Positions 42,080-51,916 of a DNA stretch of 64,000 bases are shown here, one piece after another. Numbering within the stretch: the first letter of the stretch is position 1; the number at the start of each line of letters is the position of its first letter. The notes under the pieces were generated by a model. That model made no database searches and was not told the origin of the DNA. It saw nothing but the letters and a program-made list of their open reading frames with translations. The translations under genes were made by a program, and so were the position numbers. The stretch is from NCBI GenBank assembly GCA_017883205.1, contig JADGNZ010000004.1, forward strand, positions 1-64,000, written 5' to 3'. The DNA comes from Thermoanaerobaculia bacterium (GTDB lineage: Bacteria > Acidobacteriota > Thermoanaerobaculia > Gp7-AA8).

Positions 42080-42860
42080 CCGCTCGTCTGTTTGTGCATT
42101 TGCGGAACAGACGTTTGCTGCCATTGATGTAGAGAGCCGTAAGCTTCTGCGCGACCCGTCGGAGCTCTTGAGCCGCGCCGTGCAGCCGATCCTGTGGTTG
42201 CTGGTGTTCGGTCAGGTATTCAGCCGCGTGCGCGGCATCGCCACAGGCGGCATGAGCTACATCGAGTTCATGGCACCGGGCGTTCTGGCACAGAGCATTC
42301 TGTTCAGTGCCATCTTCTATGGGATCGCCGTGATCTGGGAGCGCGATCTCGGAATCATTCACAAGCTGCTCGTGAGCCCGGCTTCGCGCCTGGCGCTGGT
42401 CCTGGGCAAAGCACTAGCGGCCGGAATTCGAGGTCTGTCACAAGCGGTGATCATCTATGTCCTTGCCATGATGATGGGCGTTCACCTCAAGTTCGCGCCG
42501 AAAGCGGTCATCGCCGTACTGCTCGTCGTCATCTTTGGCTCTGCGACGTTCTCGACGTTCTCGCTTGTGATCGCGTGCATAGTCAAGACCCGCGAACGCT
42601 TCATGGGCATCGGTCAGGTGCTGACAATGCCTCTCTTCTTTGCGAGCAATGCCATCTACCCTTTGACTCTGATGCCACGCTGGCTTCATGCCGTCGCGCT
42701 CTTCAATCCACTCTCGTATGTTGTCGATGCGCTCCGAGCCTGCATGCTGCAGCAAGGCACCAGTGCCTTTGGCCTCGGCGTCGATGCGATCGTCGTGGCC
42801 GCCGCATTTACCATTCTGCTCGCGGTCGCAGCATGGCGCTACCCCTCACTTGCCCAGTGA
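42039..42860 (+). CDS. ABC-2-type permease (DrrB type)
   Basis: 273 residues. Six membrane helices in the ABC-2 pattern, with RDPSELLSRAVQPILWLLVF, GMSYIEFMAPGVLAQSILFS, IWERDLGIIHKLLVSPASRL and the pre-helix NAIYPLTLMPRWLHAVALFN followed by PLSYVVDALRACML. It forms an exporter with the preceding ATPase. The substrate is unknown. Start ATG 42039 lies within the ATPase gene, indicating translational coupling. Confidence 0.93.
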   Translation: MFARLVEPLTGWADRSSVCAFAEQTFAAIDVESRKLLRDPSELLSRAVQPILWLLVFGQVFSRVRGIATGGMSYIEFMAPGVLAQSILFSAIFYGIAVIWERDLGIIHKLLVSPASRLALVLGKALAAGIRGLSQAVIIYVLAMMMGVHLKFAPKAVIAVLLVVIFGSATFSTFSLVIACIVKTRERFMGIGQVLTMPLFFASNAIYPLTLMPRWLHAVALFNPLSYVVDALRACMLQQGTSAFGLGVDAIVVAAAFTILLAVAAWRYPSLAQ

Positions 42861-42871
42861 CGGCACGCACA
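42856..42871. promoter_or_regulatory. Weak Crp/Fnr-type operator candidate
   Basis: AGTGACGGCACGCACA matches TGTGA-N6-TCACA at 8 of 10 positions. It lies 57 bp before pfkB and overlaps the stop codon of the permease gene. Confidence 0.35.
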
Positions 42872-42927
42872 AAATGTTTGTGATGCCGGTCCTTGCCGTC
42901 ATCCCCAAACCGGCCTTTCATGTGCCT

Positions 42928-43887
42928 ATGCCCTCAACGATCGTGACTCTGACGATGAACCCGGCGCTCGACATGTTTATCGAGGTTCCGAAGATGGAGC
43001 CCGATCACAAGTTGCGGACCTCGCGTCCGGCCTATCGTGCCGGCGGCGGCGGGATCAATGTCAGCCGCGCGATCGGACATCTTCGCGGAACGTCGGTAGC
43101 TCTCTTTCCGTCTGGCGGCTCGACTGGTGAGATGGTCGCGACACTCCTGCAGCGCGAGTCGATCGCGACAAACTGCGTGCGCGTCGCGGACCCGACGCGC
43201 GAAAACATCAATGTGACTGAGGCCACGACCGCGAAGGAGTATCGGTTCATCGTTCCTGGCCCCGACCTTGGCATGGACGAATGGCAGCATTGCCTGCGAG
43301 CGCTGAAGTCGATCTCACCCAAGCCGGACTATGTGGTTGCCAGCGGAAGCCTGCCGCCCGGAGTACCTGTCGACTTCTTTGCCCGCCTCGCCAGCCTTGC
43401 CGTCGAAATGCGGTTTCGTCTGATCGTCGATACGTCAGGCGAGCCGTTGCGTTACGCGGCCGCAAAAGGGACGTTCATCCTCAAACCCAGCCTGCGTGAA
43501 CTGGCAGTGATCAACGGAACCGAGCGCCTGAGCAGCGAAGGGATTGCCGAGGTCGCGCGCCTGCTCGTGAACAGGAACGGAGTGGAAGCGGTCGTGGTCT
43601 CCGCCGGAGCCGGCGGAGTCATTCTCATCGACCGGCATCGCGTCCTTCGGATTGCTGCACCGGTAGTTCCCGTCGTCAGCCGTATCGGCGCGGGTGACAG
43701 CATGGTCGCGGGGATGACGCTCGCGCTCGCTCGCGGAGAGGATCTCGAGGATGCCGTGCGCTATGGCGTGGCGGCGGGCGCTGCCGCGGTGATGGCACCG
43801 GGGCACCGCCTCTGCACGTACGACGACACGGAACGTCTCTTCGCCGCGATGGGCCATGCTTCCAGCGGCGCTTTGGCAGTCGCCTGA
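42928..43887 (+). CDS. pfkB: 6-phosphofructokinase II (PfkB family)
   Basis: 319 residues from ATG 42928. The sequence follows E. coli PfkB closely: LTMNPALDMFIEVP, PAYRAGGGGINVSRAIGHL, VASGSLPPGVPVDFFARLA, IVDTSGEPLRYAAAKGTFIL, then RIGAGDSMVAGMTLALARGE with the catalytic Asp and GVAAGAAAVMAPGHRLC. It phosphorylates fructose 6-phosphate; tagatose 6-phosphate kinase activity is the main alternative. A glycolytic kinase among stress genes recalls low-oxygen regulons where PfkB-type enzymes are induced. Confidence 0.9.
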   Translation: MPSTIVTLTMNPALDMFIEVPKMEPDHKLRTSRPAYRAGGGGINVSRAIGHLRGTSVALFPSGGSTGEMVATLLQRESIATNCVRVADPTRENINVTEATTAKEYRFIVPGPDLGMDEWQHCLRALKSISPKPDYVVASGSLPPGVPVDFFARLASLAVEMRFRLIVDTSGEPLRYAAAKGTFILKPSLRELAVINGTERLSSEGIAEVARLLVNRNGVEAVVVSAGAGGVILIDRHRVLRIAAPVVPVVSRIGAGDSMVAGMTLALARGEDLEDAVRYGVAAGAAAVMAPGHRLCTYDDTERLFAAMGHASSGALAVA

Positions 43888-43989
43888 ACGTCCCGGATAG
43901 GTGCGCAGATCACAACTGAGCTGTGACCGCGCTCCTCGGCGCGCGGCTTGGCGACTCCTCAACATGCCAGGGACAAAAGGAGGTCGCTC

Positions 43990-44649
43990 ATGACCAAAGG
44001 CAAAGGATTTGATCTGAAACAGGACGTACTGGACGAGTTGGAGTGGGATCCCGAAGTGGACGCGTCGCGAATCGGCGTGTCGGTAGAGGGCGACGTGGTC
44101 ACGCTGACGGGCCACGCCCGCAGCTATGCGGAAAAGTGGAACGCGGAAAAAATCGCCAAGCACGTTCACGGCGTGAAGGCGCTGGCGAACGACATCGAAG
44201 TCGGTCTCGCCGTTGGCGATCAGCGAGATGACACCGAGATCGCGCAGTCGGTTCTGAACGCTTTCAACTGGCACGCCAGCATTCCGAAAGATCGCATCAC
44301 GGTGACCGTGGCGAAGGGGTTTGTCACCCTCGAGGGGCAGCTCGAATGGAACTACCAGAAGCGCGCGGCGGAAGATTCGGTGCGTAATCTGCGCGGCATC
44401 CGCGGTGTAAGCAATCAGATCACGCTCAAACCGCGCGTGCAGGCCGCCGACGTGAAGAACAAGATCGAAGCGGCCCTGCGCAGGAATGCCGAGTTCGACG
44501 CGAAGAAGATCGTGGTCGAGACCAGTGATGGCAGCGTGACTCTGCGCGGCAACGTCCGTTCGTGGGTCGAGCGCCAGGACGCCTTGAACGCCGCGTGGGC
44601 GGCTCCCGGCGTGACGAAGGTCGTCGACCGGATCGCGATCCTGGTTTGA
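43990..44649 (+). CDS. Protein with three BON domains
   Basis: 219 residues from ATG 43990, with AAAGGAGG upstream. Three BON repeats of about 65 residues each are visible: ASRIGVSVEGDVVTLTGHAR, KDRITVTVAKGFVTLEGQLE and KKIVVETSDGSVTLRGNVRS. Unlike OsmY it has no signal peptide, so it is probably cytoplasmic or exported another way. BON domains bind phospholipid or protect against envelope stress. It lies 30 bp after a weak TGTGA-like half site (43922). Confidence 0.9.
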   Translation: MTKGKGFDLKQDVLDELEWDPEVDASRIGVSVEGDVVTLTGHARSYAEKWNAEKIAKHVHGVKALANDIEVGLAVGDQRDDTEIAQSVLNAFNWHASIPKDRITVTVAKGFVTLEGQLEWNYQKRAAEDSVRNLRGIRGVSNQITLKPRVQAADVKNKIEAALRRNAEFDAKKIVVETSDGSVTLRGNVRSWVERQDALNAAWAAPGVTKVVDRIAILV

Positions 44650-44694
44650 GTGCGTGCCCAGCAGTGACCTGCATCCGCGGTCGGAGGCTCCTCG

Positions 44695-46457
44695 ATGAAA
44701 CTGACGGTTGTCGCTCTCGACTATGACGGCACCGTCACAAACGCCGGCGGGAAGCTCGAAGACGCGGTGCGGAAGTCGATCGAAGACCTCCGCCACCGTG
44801 GGATTGCCGTTCTCTTCGTGACGGGCCGGCGGCTCGAGCACCTCCGCGAAGGCGTCGGCGATCTGCGGATCGCCGACGCCATCGTGGCGGAGAATGGTGC
44901 GGTTGTCGTCTTTCCGGCGAGCGGCCGAACGTTGTCTCTCGGGCATAGACCCTCCCAGGCGTTTCTCGACGAGCTCACACGTGCCAAAGTGCCATTCATC
45001 ACGGGCGATTGCGTGGTGGAGATGGACGCCGTCCATGCGCCCATAGCTCTCACGGCAATCCGGCGGCTCGAGCTTCCGCTGGTGCTCCTGTTCAATCGCG
45101 GCCGCGTGATGGTCTTGCCGCAGTCGATCAGCAAAGGAACGGGCCTGCGGGAAGCGCTTACAGCGATGCGACTCTCCGTCCACAACACGGTTGCGATCGG
45201 AGACGCCGAAAACGATCATGAGATGCTTGCCGTCGCGGAGGTGGGTGCAGCCGTCGCGTGGGGAAGCGCGACTCTGCGGCGCGTCGCGGACGAAGTGGTT
45301 CATGGCGATGCGCCTCCAGCGGTCGCGACGTATCTGCAGGAGGTAGCTGCCCGAATCCGCCTCGCATCAAAGGGTCAGATCAGACGGCCGATCATCCTCG
45401 GCCGCGACGTCAGCGGTAACAATGTTTTTCTCACTCCCGGCGGCCGGAACATTCTGATTTCCGGAGATCCACGCTCGGGGAAGTCGTGGATCGGGGGGCT
45501 TCTCGCAGAGCAACTCATCATCCAGCGCTACTCGGTCTGCCTCATCGATCCGGAAGGCGACTATCGCGGACTCGAGACACTGCCGGGCGTTCTCCTTTTC
45601 GGAGGCGACGATCCGCCGACTCGTCCGCGAGAGTGATGCAGGCATTGCGCAATGCGGATTTCAGCACCGTCATCGACCTCTCCAAGCTGCCCTTTGATGA
45701 GAAGCGCGAATATGTGACGCAACTCCTCACGATGCTCAACACGGTCAGGCGGCAGACCGGCCTGCCCCATCGCATCGTTCTCGATGAAGCGCACTATTTC
45801 CTCGACGAGTCGAACGCTGCGCGGCTGATCGATTTCGAGCTTGGCGGATACACGATTGTCACGTATCGCGCGTCTCAATTGCCTGCCAGCGTGATTGCAG
45901 CGACCGAGTCAATCATCGCTACGCGGCATACAGACGGGCATGAGGTCCACGCGCTGCAGAAGATTCACTCGGCGGGCATGTTCTCGCTGGAGATGTTAGG
46001 CAATCTACGGATCGACCAGGCCATCCTGCTCAGCGGAATCGAAGGCCCTGCTGAAACGCCGGTCCAATTTCAGATCGCGCCCCGGATCACATTCCATGTG
46101 CGTCATCAGCACAAGTACCTCGATGTACCGGTTTCGGAGAGGCAGGCGTTTGTGTTCCGAACGGACAGCGTATCTGGTCTGCGCGCTCGATCGTTTCGCG
46201 AGTTTTCTGACGTTCTTGCGCGGGTCGGAGGTCACGCTCTTGCCGAGCACCTTCGGCGCAACGATTTCTCGCGCTGGATCGCGGATGTTTTCGGTGACCG
46301 CCCGCTCGCGGCGCAGGTGCGTGAGGTCGAGCGGCGTTACCAGCTCGAAGCAACGCCTGACGTGAACGATGAGCTCCTCCGGCTGATTCGAGAACGCTAC
46401 ACGTGCGAGGGGGAAGAGCTCCCTTCGCCAACGGCGCTGGTTCATTCGCACGATTAG
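44695..46457 (+). pseudogene. HAD hydrolase fused to HerA/DUF87-type ATPase, frameshifted
   Basis: The frame from ATG 44695 holds a HAD-IIB-like phosphatase (LDYDGTVTN near 8-16; GDAENDHEML) and then a Walker A region (GRNILISGDPRSGKSW, about residue 256). It stops at 45636 after GGDDPPTRPRE. A second frame continues without a gap: VMQALRNADFSTVIDLSKLP, then HRIVLDEAHYFLDE (Walker B) and a C-terminal part to 46457. Loss of one base around 45615-45625 would explain it. Intact, the protein would be about 587 residues. A programmed frameshift or a sequencing error cannot be excluded. Confidence 0.8.
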
Positions 46458-46551
46458 CGGCTGTTTCTTGAACCGAAGAATGCTTCGCCTGGCAATGGCA
46501 AGAGATTCGTATCCGAATGCCCTCGCCCGCATTTACGGCTGACTTGCTTCA

Positions 46552-46567
46552 TGTGTCCCCTGTCACA
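46552..46567. promoter_or_regulatory. Crp/Fnr-type operator candidate
   Basis: TGTGTCCCCTGTCACA matches TGTGA-N6-TCACA at 9 of 10 positions, in the 316-bp gap before the acetyl-CoA synthetase operon. It lies about 210 bp upstream of the first gene; a second TCACA half site follows at 46578. Confidence 0.5.
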
Positions 46568-46773
46568 ACGAGAGCGATCACAGGGCACGGATTCGCGGTT
46601 GAGTACAACCCAACATGCATCATGGCTCGTACTCCCCCGGGCAAGGCATCGAGGCAACTCTCCAAACCTCCTCTCCACGATCATGAGCGAGAGCCACAAG
46701 CCTCTTCCGACACATCCTGCCAGTGTCGCCTCGATGCCCGCCCTCCTCTCGGTGTCAACGGAATGGGGGATCG

Positions 46774-48450
46774 ATGATGACGATCACGGAGACCGGCACG
46801 GACACGAAGCAGTTCTGGTTGCAGGAACGTGCGGCGCTGACGGGGCTGCCGCGAGGCAAGGGTCTCAACATCGCGTTCGAGGCGGTCGACCGCCACGTGG
46901 CACGGCGTGGTGAGCACATCGCACTTCGCTTCCGCCGCAAAGACCGTACCTCGCTTGACCTGACGTATTCTGATCTTCACCGCGCGACGAATCGTTTCGC
47001 AAACGCACTGAAACGGCTCGGCATCGGTCCCAGTGATGTCGTGGCTACCGTACTCGGCCGGACGCCAGCGCTGTTCATCACCGCGATGGGGTCTTTGAAG
47101 AACCGCAGCGTCTTCTGCCCGCTATTCTCAGCGTTCGGACCAGAGCCGATTCGCGAACGTCTTCGCCTGGGAAAAGCGCGCGTGGTCGTCACCACCGAAG
47201 CGCTCTACCGAAAGAAGATCGCTCCGATCATCGCGGATTTGCCGGATCTGAGGCGGGTCATCTACGCTGACGGCGACTTCGATGGACTCCTCGCCGCCGA
47301 AAGTGACGACTTCACGATTCCGCCGACGAGTCCCGAAGATCCTGCACTTCTCCATTTTACGAGCGGCACGACCGGCAAGCCGAAAGGTGCGCTTCACGTC
47401 CATGAAGCCGTTGTGGCCCACCACGCGACAGCTCGGCTCGCACTCGATCTGAGGGCGGAGGATCGCTTCTGGTGTACCGCCGATCCGGGGTGGGTCACCG
47501 GTACGTCGTACGGCATCATCGCCCCACTTACACACGGCGTCACGACCATTGTCGATGAGGGCGAATTCGACGCGGATCGCTGGTATCGACTGTTACAGGA
47601 AGAAAAGGTCACTGTCTGGTACACGGCACCGACCGCCGTTCGGATGCTGATGAAGGCCGGAAGGGAGATCGTGCGGAACTACGACCTCTCGCATCTCCGA
47701 TTCATTGCCAGCGTCGGCGAACCGCTGAATCCCCAAGCCGTGATCTGGTCGAATCAGGTCTACGGCATTCCGATTCACGATAACTGGTGGCAGACCGAAA
47801 CGGGCGGAATCATGATCGCCAATATCCGAGGGATGGAAGTTCGGCCAGGTTCGATGGGCCGGCCGCTTCCAGGTGTCGAGGCCGCGATCGTTCGCCATTC
47901 GGACGACCGTGTGGAGATCATCAGCGATCCCAACGTCGAGGGTGAGATTGCCCTCCGCAAAGGATGGCCATCGATGTTCCGCGCATATCTCGGCGAAGAA
48001 GAACGCTATCGCAAGTGCTTCGCCGGCGACTGGTACCTGACGGGCGATCTGGCGAAGCGTGACGCCGGCGGCTATTACTGGTTCGTCGGCCGCATGGACG
48101 ATGTCATCAAGACTTCGGGCCATCTGATCGGGCCGTTCGAGGTGGAGAGTGCGCTGCTCGATCATCCCGCCGTCGCCGAGTCAGCGGTCATCGGTAAGCC
48201 GGATCCAGTGGCTGGAGAGATCATCAAAGCATTCGTTGCGCTCAAGCCTGGGTTTGCCGCCTCTCCTGAGCTTCACGACGAGCTGCTCGGATTCGCGCGA
48301 AAGAAGCTCGGCGCTGTTGTCGCGCCGAAAGAAATTGCGTTCCTTGATGCGCTGCCGAAAACCGGAAGCGAGAAGATCATGCGGCGACTCCTCAAGGCAC
48401 GCGAGCTGGGGTTACCGGAAGGCGACATCTCGACGGTGAAAGCATCATGA
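46774..48450 (+). CDS. acsA: AMP-forming acetyl-CoA synthetase
   Basis: 558 residues; GGGGA lies before the paired ATGs 46774/46777. Adenylate-forming motifs: [20 protein letters not shown] (P-loop-like), [42 protein letters not shown] and [20 protein letters not shown]. The C-terminal [19 protein letters not shown] carries the catalytic, acetylatable Lys. It makes acetyl-CoA from acetate, ATP and CoA; propionate is a possible alternative substrate. First gene of a seven-gene operon; its stop overlaps pdhA by 4 bp. Confidence 0.93.
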   Translation: MMTITETGTDTKQFWLQERAALTGLPRGKGLNIAFEAVDRHVARRGEHIALRFRRKDRTSLDLTYSDLHRATNRFANALKRLGIGPSDVVATVLGRTPALFITAMGSLKNRSVFCPLFSAFGPEPIRERLRLGKARVVVTTEALYRKKIAPIIADLPDLRRVIYADGDFDGLLAAESDDFTIPPTSPEDPALLHFTSGTTGKPKGALHVHEAVVAHHATARLALDLRAEDRFWCTADPGWVTGTSYGIIAPLTHGVTTIVDEGEFDADRWYRLLQEEKVTVWYTAPTAVRMLMKAGREIVRNYDLSHLRFIASVGEPLNPQAVIWSNQVYGIPIHDNWWQTETGGIMIANIRGMEVRPGSMGRPLPGVEAAIVRHSDDRVEIISDPNVEGEIALRKGWPSMFRAYLGEEERYRKCFAGDWYLTGDLAKRDAGGYYWFVGRMDDVIKTSGHLIGPFEVESALLDHPAVAESAVIGKPDPVAGEIIKAFVALKPGFAASPELHDELLGFARKKLGAVVAPKEIAFLDALPKTGSEKIMRRLLKARELGLPEGDISTVKAS

Positions 48451-49439
48451 GCGGCGACATCCCTCGCGAGCACGCACTGCATCTCCTTCGCGAGATGCTC
48501 CGTATCCGTCTCTTTGAAGAAAAGTGCGCCGAGCTCTATGGGGAAGAGAAGATCCGGGGATTTCTCCACCTCTACATCGGCGAGGAAGCGGTAGCGGCCG
48601 GAGCGATGCAATCGCTCACGAAGGACGACGCGATCGTGGCCACCTATCGCGAACACGGTCATGCGCTCGTCCGCGGAATCAGCGCGAACGCCGTGATGGC
48701 GGAGATGTATGGAAAGGTCGAGGGCTGCAGCCGCGGGCGCGGCGGATCGATGCACATCTTCTCGGCCGCGCATCGTTTCTACGGCGGCAATGCCATCGTC
48801 GGCGGAGGGCTGCCGCTCGCAGCCGGCATCGCGCTCGCTGACAAGTTGCGAGGCGTCTCGCACGTGACCGCCTGCTTCTTCGGCGACGGCGCCGTGGCGG
48901 AGGGCGCGTTCCACGAAACGGCAAACCTCGCCGCTCTTTGGAAACTGCCCCTGCTGCTCCTCTGCGAGAACAACCTGTATGCAATGGGAACGGCGTTGGA
49001 GCGTGCGCAGTCGGAGACTGATCTCGCGCGAAAGGCGGCCGCGTATCGGATTCCATCGACGTCTGTCGACGGGATGGACGTTCTCGCCGTGGAGGCGGCC
49101 ACGCGCGCGGCATGCGACGCGATCCGAGCCGGAGCCGGACCGCAATTCGTCGAGCTCCGGACGTACCGCTTTCGCGCTCACTCGATGTTCGATCCCGATC
49201 GCTATCGGGACAAGAGCGAAGTGGGGCGCTGGAAAGAGCGCGATCCGATCATGACCTTCACCGCGTTTCTGCGCGGCCGCGGCGACATCGACGATGCGGG
49301 CCTCGACGCGCTCCGCAAGGAGATCGAAAGCGAGATCGCCACCGCGGTTGCATTCGCCGAAGCGGGGCAGTGGGAGGCCGTCTCCGATCTGACGAAGTTC
49401 GTCTACAGCGAGCGGCCGCTGGCGGGGAGGGCGTCATGA
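48447..49439 (+). CDS. pdhA: Pyruvate dehydrogenase E1 component, alpha subunit
   Basis: 330 residues. TPP-binding motif [20 protein letters not shown] ending in CENN (146-176), with the phosphorylation-loop region [19 protein letters not shown]. This is the heterotetramer (alpha2beta2) type E1 found in Gram-positives and many other bacteria, or an acetoin dehydrogenase alpha subunit, which looks alike. ATGA overlaps join it to acsA before and pdhB after. With E2 it converts pyruvate (or acetoin) to an acetyl group on lipoyl-E2. Confidence 0.92.
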   Translation: MSGDIPREHALHLLREMLRIRLFEEKCAELYGEEKIRGFLHLYIGEEAVAAGAMQSLTKDDAIVATYREHGHALVRGISANAVMAEMYGKVEGCSRGRGGSMHIFSAAHRFYGGNAIVGGGLPLAAGIALADKLRGVSHVTACFFGDGAVAEGAFHETANLAALWKLPLLLLCENNLYAMGTALERAQSETDLARKAAAYRIPSTSVDGMDVLAVEAATRAACDAIRAGAGPQFVELRTYRFRAHSMFDPDRYRDKSEVGRWKERDPIMTFTAFLRGRGDIDDAGLDALRKEIESEIATAVAFAEAGQWEAVSDLTKFVYSERPLAGRAS

Positions 49440-50464
49440 CGGCGATCGCTGCGGCGGTTCCTCCAGCAGCGATGCCGGGCGTCGTGAAGACAACCTATCG
49501 CGATGCGCTACGCGCTGCACATCGCGATGCGCTCCGGCGCGACGATCGCGTCTTCCTCATGGGAGAAGACGTTGGACGGTACGGCGGCTGTTATGCGGTG
49601 AGCCTTGGGCTGCTCGAGGAGTTCGGCCCGGAGCGCGTTCGCGACACACCGCTCTCCGAGCTTGCGTTCGTCGGCGCAGGAATCGGCGCAGCGGCCGCGG
49701 GAATGCGTCCGATCGTCGAAGTGATGACGGTCAACTTCAGTCTTCTCGCTCTCGATCAGATCGTGAACAGCGCGGCAACGCTGCTTCACATGTCCGGTGG
49801 CCAATGCGCCGTTCCGCTGGTGATCCGGATGGCTACAGGTGCGGGACGACAGGTGGCGGCGCAGCACTCGCACAGTCTCGAGGTCTGGTATGCACACGTT
49901 CCGGGCATTCGGGTCGTGGCCCCCGCGACGATCGAAGATGCGCGGGGAATGTTGTGGACGGCGCTTCAGGATCCTGATCCCGTCGTGATGTTCGAGCACG
50001 TGATGCTCTACAACCTTGAAGGCGAGATTGCCGAAACCGCAGGCGCGACGGATCTCGATCATGCCGCGGTGCGTCGCGAGGGCAGCGACATCTCGATCGT
50101 CACCTACGGCGGTTGTCTGCCCAAGTCGATGCGCGCCGCCGAAACGCTTGCCGCGGACGGCATCTCCGCCGAAGTCATCGATCTGCGAACACTCCGGCCG
50201 CTCGATGACGAGACCATTCTGAAATCGGTTGCAAAGACGCATCGCGCGGTCATCGTTGACGAAGGTTGGCGAAGCTGCGGGTTGTCCGCGGAAATTGCGG
50301 CACGGATCGCCGAGTCGGCGTTGTACGAGCTCGATGCTCCGGTCGTGCGCGTTTGCACTGTGGAAGTACCGATACCCTATCCGCGCCACCTCGAGGAAGC
50401 GGCGCTGCCGCAGGCGGCCTCGATCGCCGATGCCGCACGCCGTCTTGTGAATCATCATGGCTGA
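49436..50464 (+). CDS. pdhB: Pyruvate dehydrogenase E1 component, beta subunit
   Basis: 342 residues from ATG 49436. [60 protein letters not shown], then [20 protein letters not shown] and [16 protein letters not shown] are the conserved transketolase-pyrimidine and C-terminal parts of E1 beta. MLYNLEGEI carries the region contacting TPP. It partners with the alpha subunit encoded just upstream. The 3' end overlaps the E2 gene by 8 bp. Confidence 0.93.
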   Translation: MTAIAAAVPPAAMPGVVKTTYRDALRAAHRDALRRDDRVFLMGEDVGRYGGCYAVSLGLLEEFGPERVRDTPLSELAFVGAGIGAAAAGMRPIVEVMTVNFSLLALDQIVNSAATLLHMSGGQCAVPLVIRMATGAGRQVAAQHSHSLEVWYAHVPGIRVVAPATIEDARGMLWTALQDPDPVVMFEHVMLYNLEGEIAETAGATDLDHAAVRREGSDISIVTYGGCLPKSMRAAETLAADGISAEVIDLRTLRPLDDETILKSVAKTHRAVIVDEGWRSCGLSAEIAARIAESALYELDAPVVRVCTVEVPIPYPRHLEEAALPQAASIADAARRLVNHHG

Positions 50465-51668
50465 ATTTCGAATGCCGTCGCTCGGCGCCGACATGGAAGC
50501 GGGAACGCTCGTCGAGTGGAGGGTGAAGCCCGGCGATGCCATCCACCGCGGGGACATCATTTGTGAAGTCGTCACGGAAAAGGGCGATATCGAAGTCGAG
50601 AGCTGGCTCACAGGTACCGTTGAGCAACTTCTCGTACAGGTCGGACAGAAAGTGCCGGTCAAGACTCTGATGGCGCTCATTCGTACTGAGGGGGAGGGGG
50701 CCGCAGCGGTCCCACCCGCTCCAGCTCCGTCTGCTCCAGCTCCGTCTGCTCCAGCTCCGTCTGCTCCAGCGCCGCCTGCGCCAACGCCGCCTGCGCCAAC
50801 CCCGTCTGCGCCACTTCCTGCGCCACAACCGTCCTCCGAACGCACCCGCATTTCGCCGGCCGCACGAAAACGGATCGAGGCAGCGGGTCTCGACGCGAGC
50901 ACGATCGTCGGGAGCGGCATTGGCGGAGCCATCACGATCGCCGATGTGGAGAAGGCCATGAGTGCCTCACAACCCGCTGCTCGCGCGGAATCAGAAGCAA
51001 CGTCCGTCACAGCCATCCGCCGCGCCATCGCGCGGGCGATGGCCCGCTCGAAACGCGAGATCCCGCACTATTACCTTTCGCAGACGATCGACATGTCGCG
51101 CGCCCTCTCCTGGCTCGAGCGCGAGAACAGCGCTCGCGAGCTGCCGCGCCGGCTCTTGTATTCCGTGCTTCTGTTGAAAGCGGTGGCGCTGGCGGTGCGC
51201 GAGGTGCCGGAGATGAACGGCTTCTGGCAGGACGACCACTGGATTGGGAGCGACGCAGTGCATGCCGGCGTAGCGACGTCGCTCCGTAGCGGTGGCCTCA
51301 TCGCCCCGGCGATTCACGATGTGGGGGGGAAGAGCCTCGATGAAGTCATGCACGCGCTGCAGGATCTCGTGAATCGAGCTCGTAGCAGCGGTCTGCGCAG
51401 TTCTGAGCTCTCCGATCCGACGATCACGGTCACGAGCCTCGGTGAACGCGGCTGCGACAGTGTCATGCCGATCATCTATCCGCCGCAGGTTGCGATCGTT
51501 GGATTCGGCCGTGTTGTCGAACAGGCATGGGCCGAGAACGGCATGGTGGGAGCGCGACGCGTCATCCACGCAACTCTTGGCGGAGATCATCGCGCCAGCG
51601 ATGGCCATCGCGGAGCACTCTTTCTTCGCGCCGTCGATTCCCTGATGCAGTCTCCGGAGCAGTTATGA
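50457..51668 (+). CDS. pdhC: Dihydrolipoamide acetyltransferase E2 component
   Basis: 403 residues. One lipoyl domain (about 1-78) with lipoyl Lys42 in [13 protein letters not shown] Pro/Ala linker (about 82-125) is encoded by imperfect 15-bp repeats (SAPAP units). A peripheral-subunit-binding domain (about 128-166: [32 protein letters not shown]) follows, then the catalytic domain with [20 protein letters not shown] and [13 protein letters not shown] (HxxxDG). It moves acetyl groups to CoA. The expected E3 (lipoamide dehydrogenase) gene is not in the operon. Confidence 0.94.
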   Translation: MAEFRMPSLGADMEAGTLVEWRVKPGDAIHRGDIICEVVTEKGDIEVESWLTGTVEQLLVQVGQKVPVKTLMALIRTEGEGAAAVPPAPAPSAPAPSAPAPSAPAPPAPTPPAPTPSAPLPAPQPSSERTRISPAARKRIEAAGLDASTIVGSGIGGAITIADVEKAMSASQPAARAESEATSVTAIRRAIARAMARSKREIPHYYLSQTIDMSRALSWLERENSARELPRRLLYSVLLLKAVALAVREVPEMNGFWQDDHWIGSDAVHAGVATSLRSGGLIAPAIHDVGGKSLDEVMHALQDLVNRARSSGLRSSELSDPTITVTSLGERGCDSVMPIIYPPQVAIVGFGRVVEQAWAENGMVGARRVIHATLGGDHRASDGHRGALFLRAVDSLMQSPEQL

Positions 51669-51916
51669 ACGAACAGGAACTGCGCGAGATCGTCAAGCGT
51701 ACTTTGCATCGCATTGCGCCGGAGGTCGATCTCGACTCGATCGACGGAAAAACCGATCTGCGGGAGGAAATCGATCTCGACTCGATGGATCTCCTCAACT
51801 TCTTTGTCGCGCTTCACGAGCAATTGAAGGTCGACATCGCGGAAACGGACTACAGCCGGCTGACGACGCTCGATGGCTGCGTTCAGTATCTTCGGGAGAA
51901 GACAGGAGCAGTATGA
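51665..51916 (+). CDS. Acyl carrier protein
   Basis: 83 residues. The phosphopantetheine site is LDSMDLLNFF (Ser40); the N-terminal helix (ELREIVKRTLHRIAPEVDLD) and LREEIDLDSMD are those of type II ACPs. The LNFFVALHEQLKVDIAETDY part resembles stand-alone specialised ACPs more than the housekeeping AcpP. It is coupled by ATGA overlaps to E2 before it and ftsH after it. A separate ACP inside a PDH operon suggests that acetyl units are passed to a carrier or that a fatty or lipoyl precursor is handled here. Confidence 0.9.
   Translation: MNEQELREIVKRTLHRIAPEVDLDSIDGKTDLREEIDLDSMDLLNFFVALHEQLKVDIAETDYSRLTTLDGCVQYLREKTGAV

Noticed and set aside
43922-43937. TGTGA-type operator before the BON-protein gene
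   Set aside because: TGTGACCGCGCTCCTC matches at only 7 of 10 positions; the right half is not TCACA-like.
43435-45303. 622-codon minus-strand frame
   Set aside because: Antisense to pfkB, the BON protein and the HAD-HerA gene; no known motif, Arg/His-rich composition.
49508-51028. 506-codon minus-strand frame with GADGAGAD repeats
   Set aside because: Antisense to pdhB and pdhC; the repeats are the complement of the E2 Pro/Ala linker.
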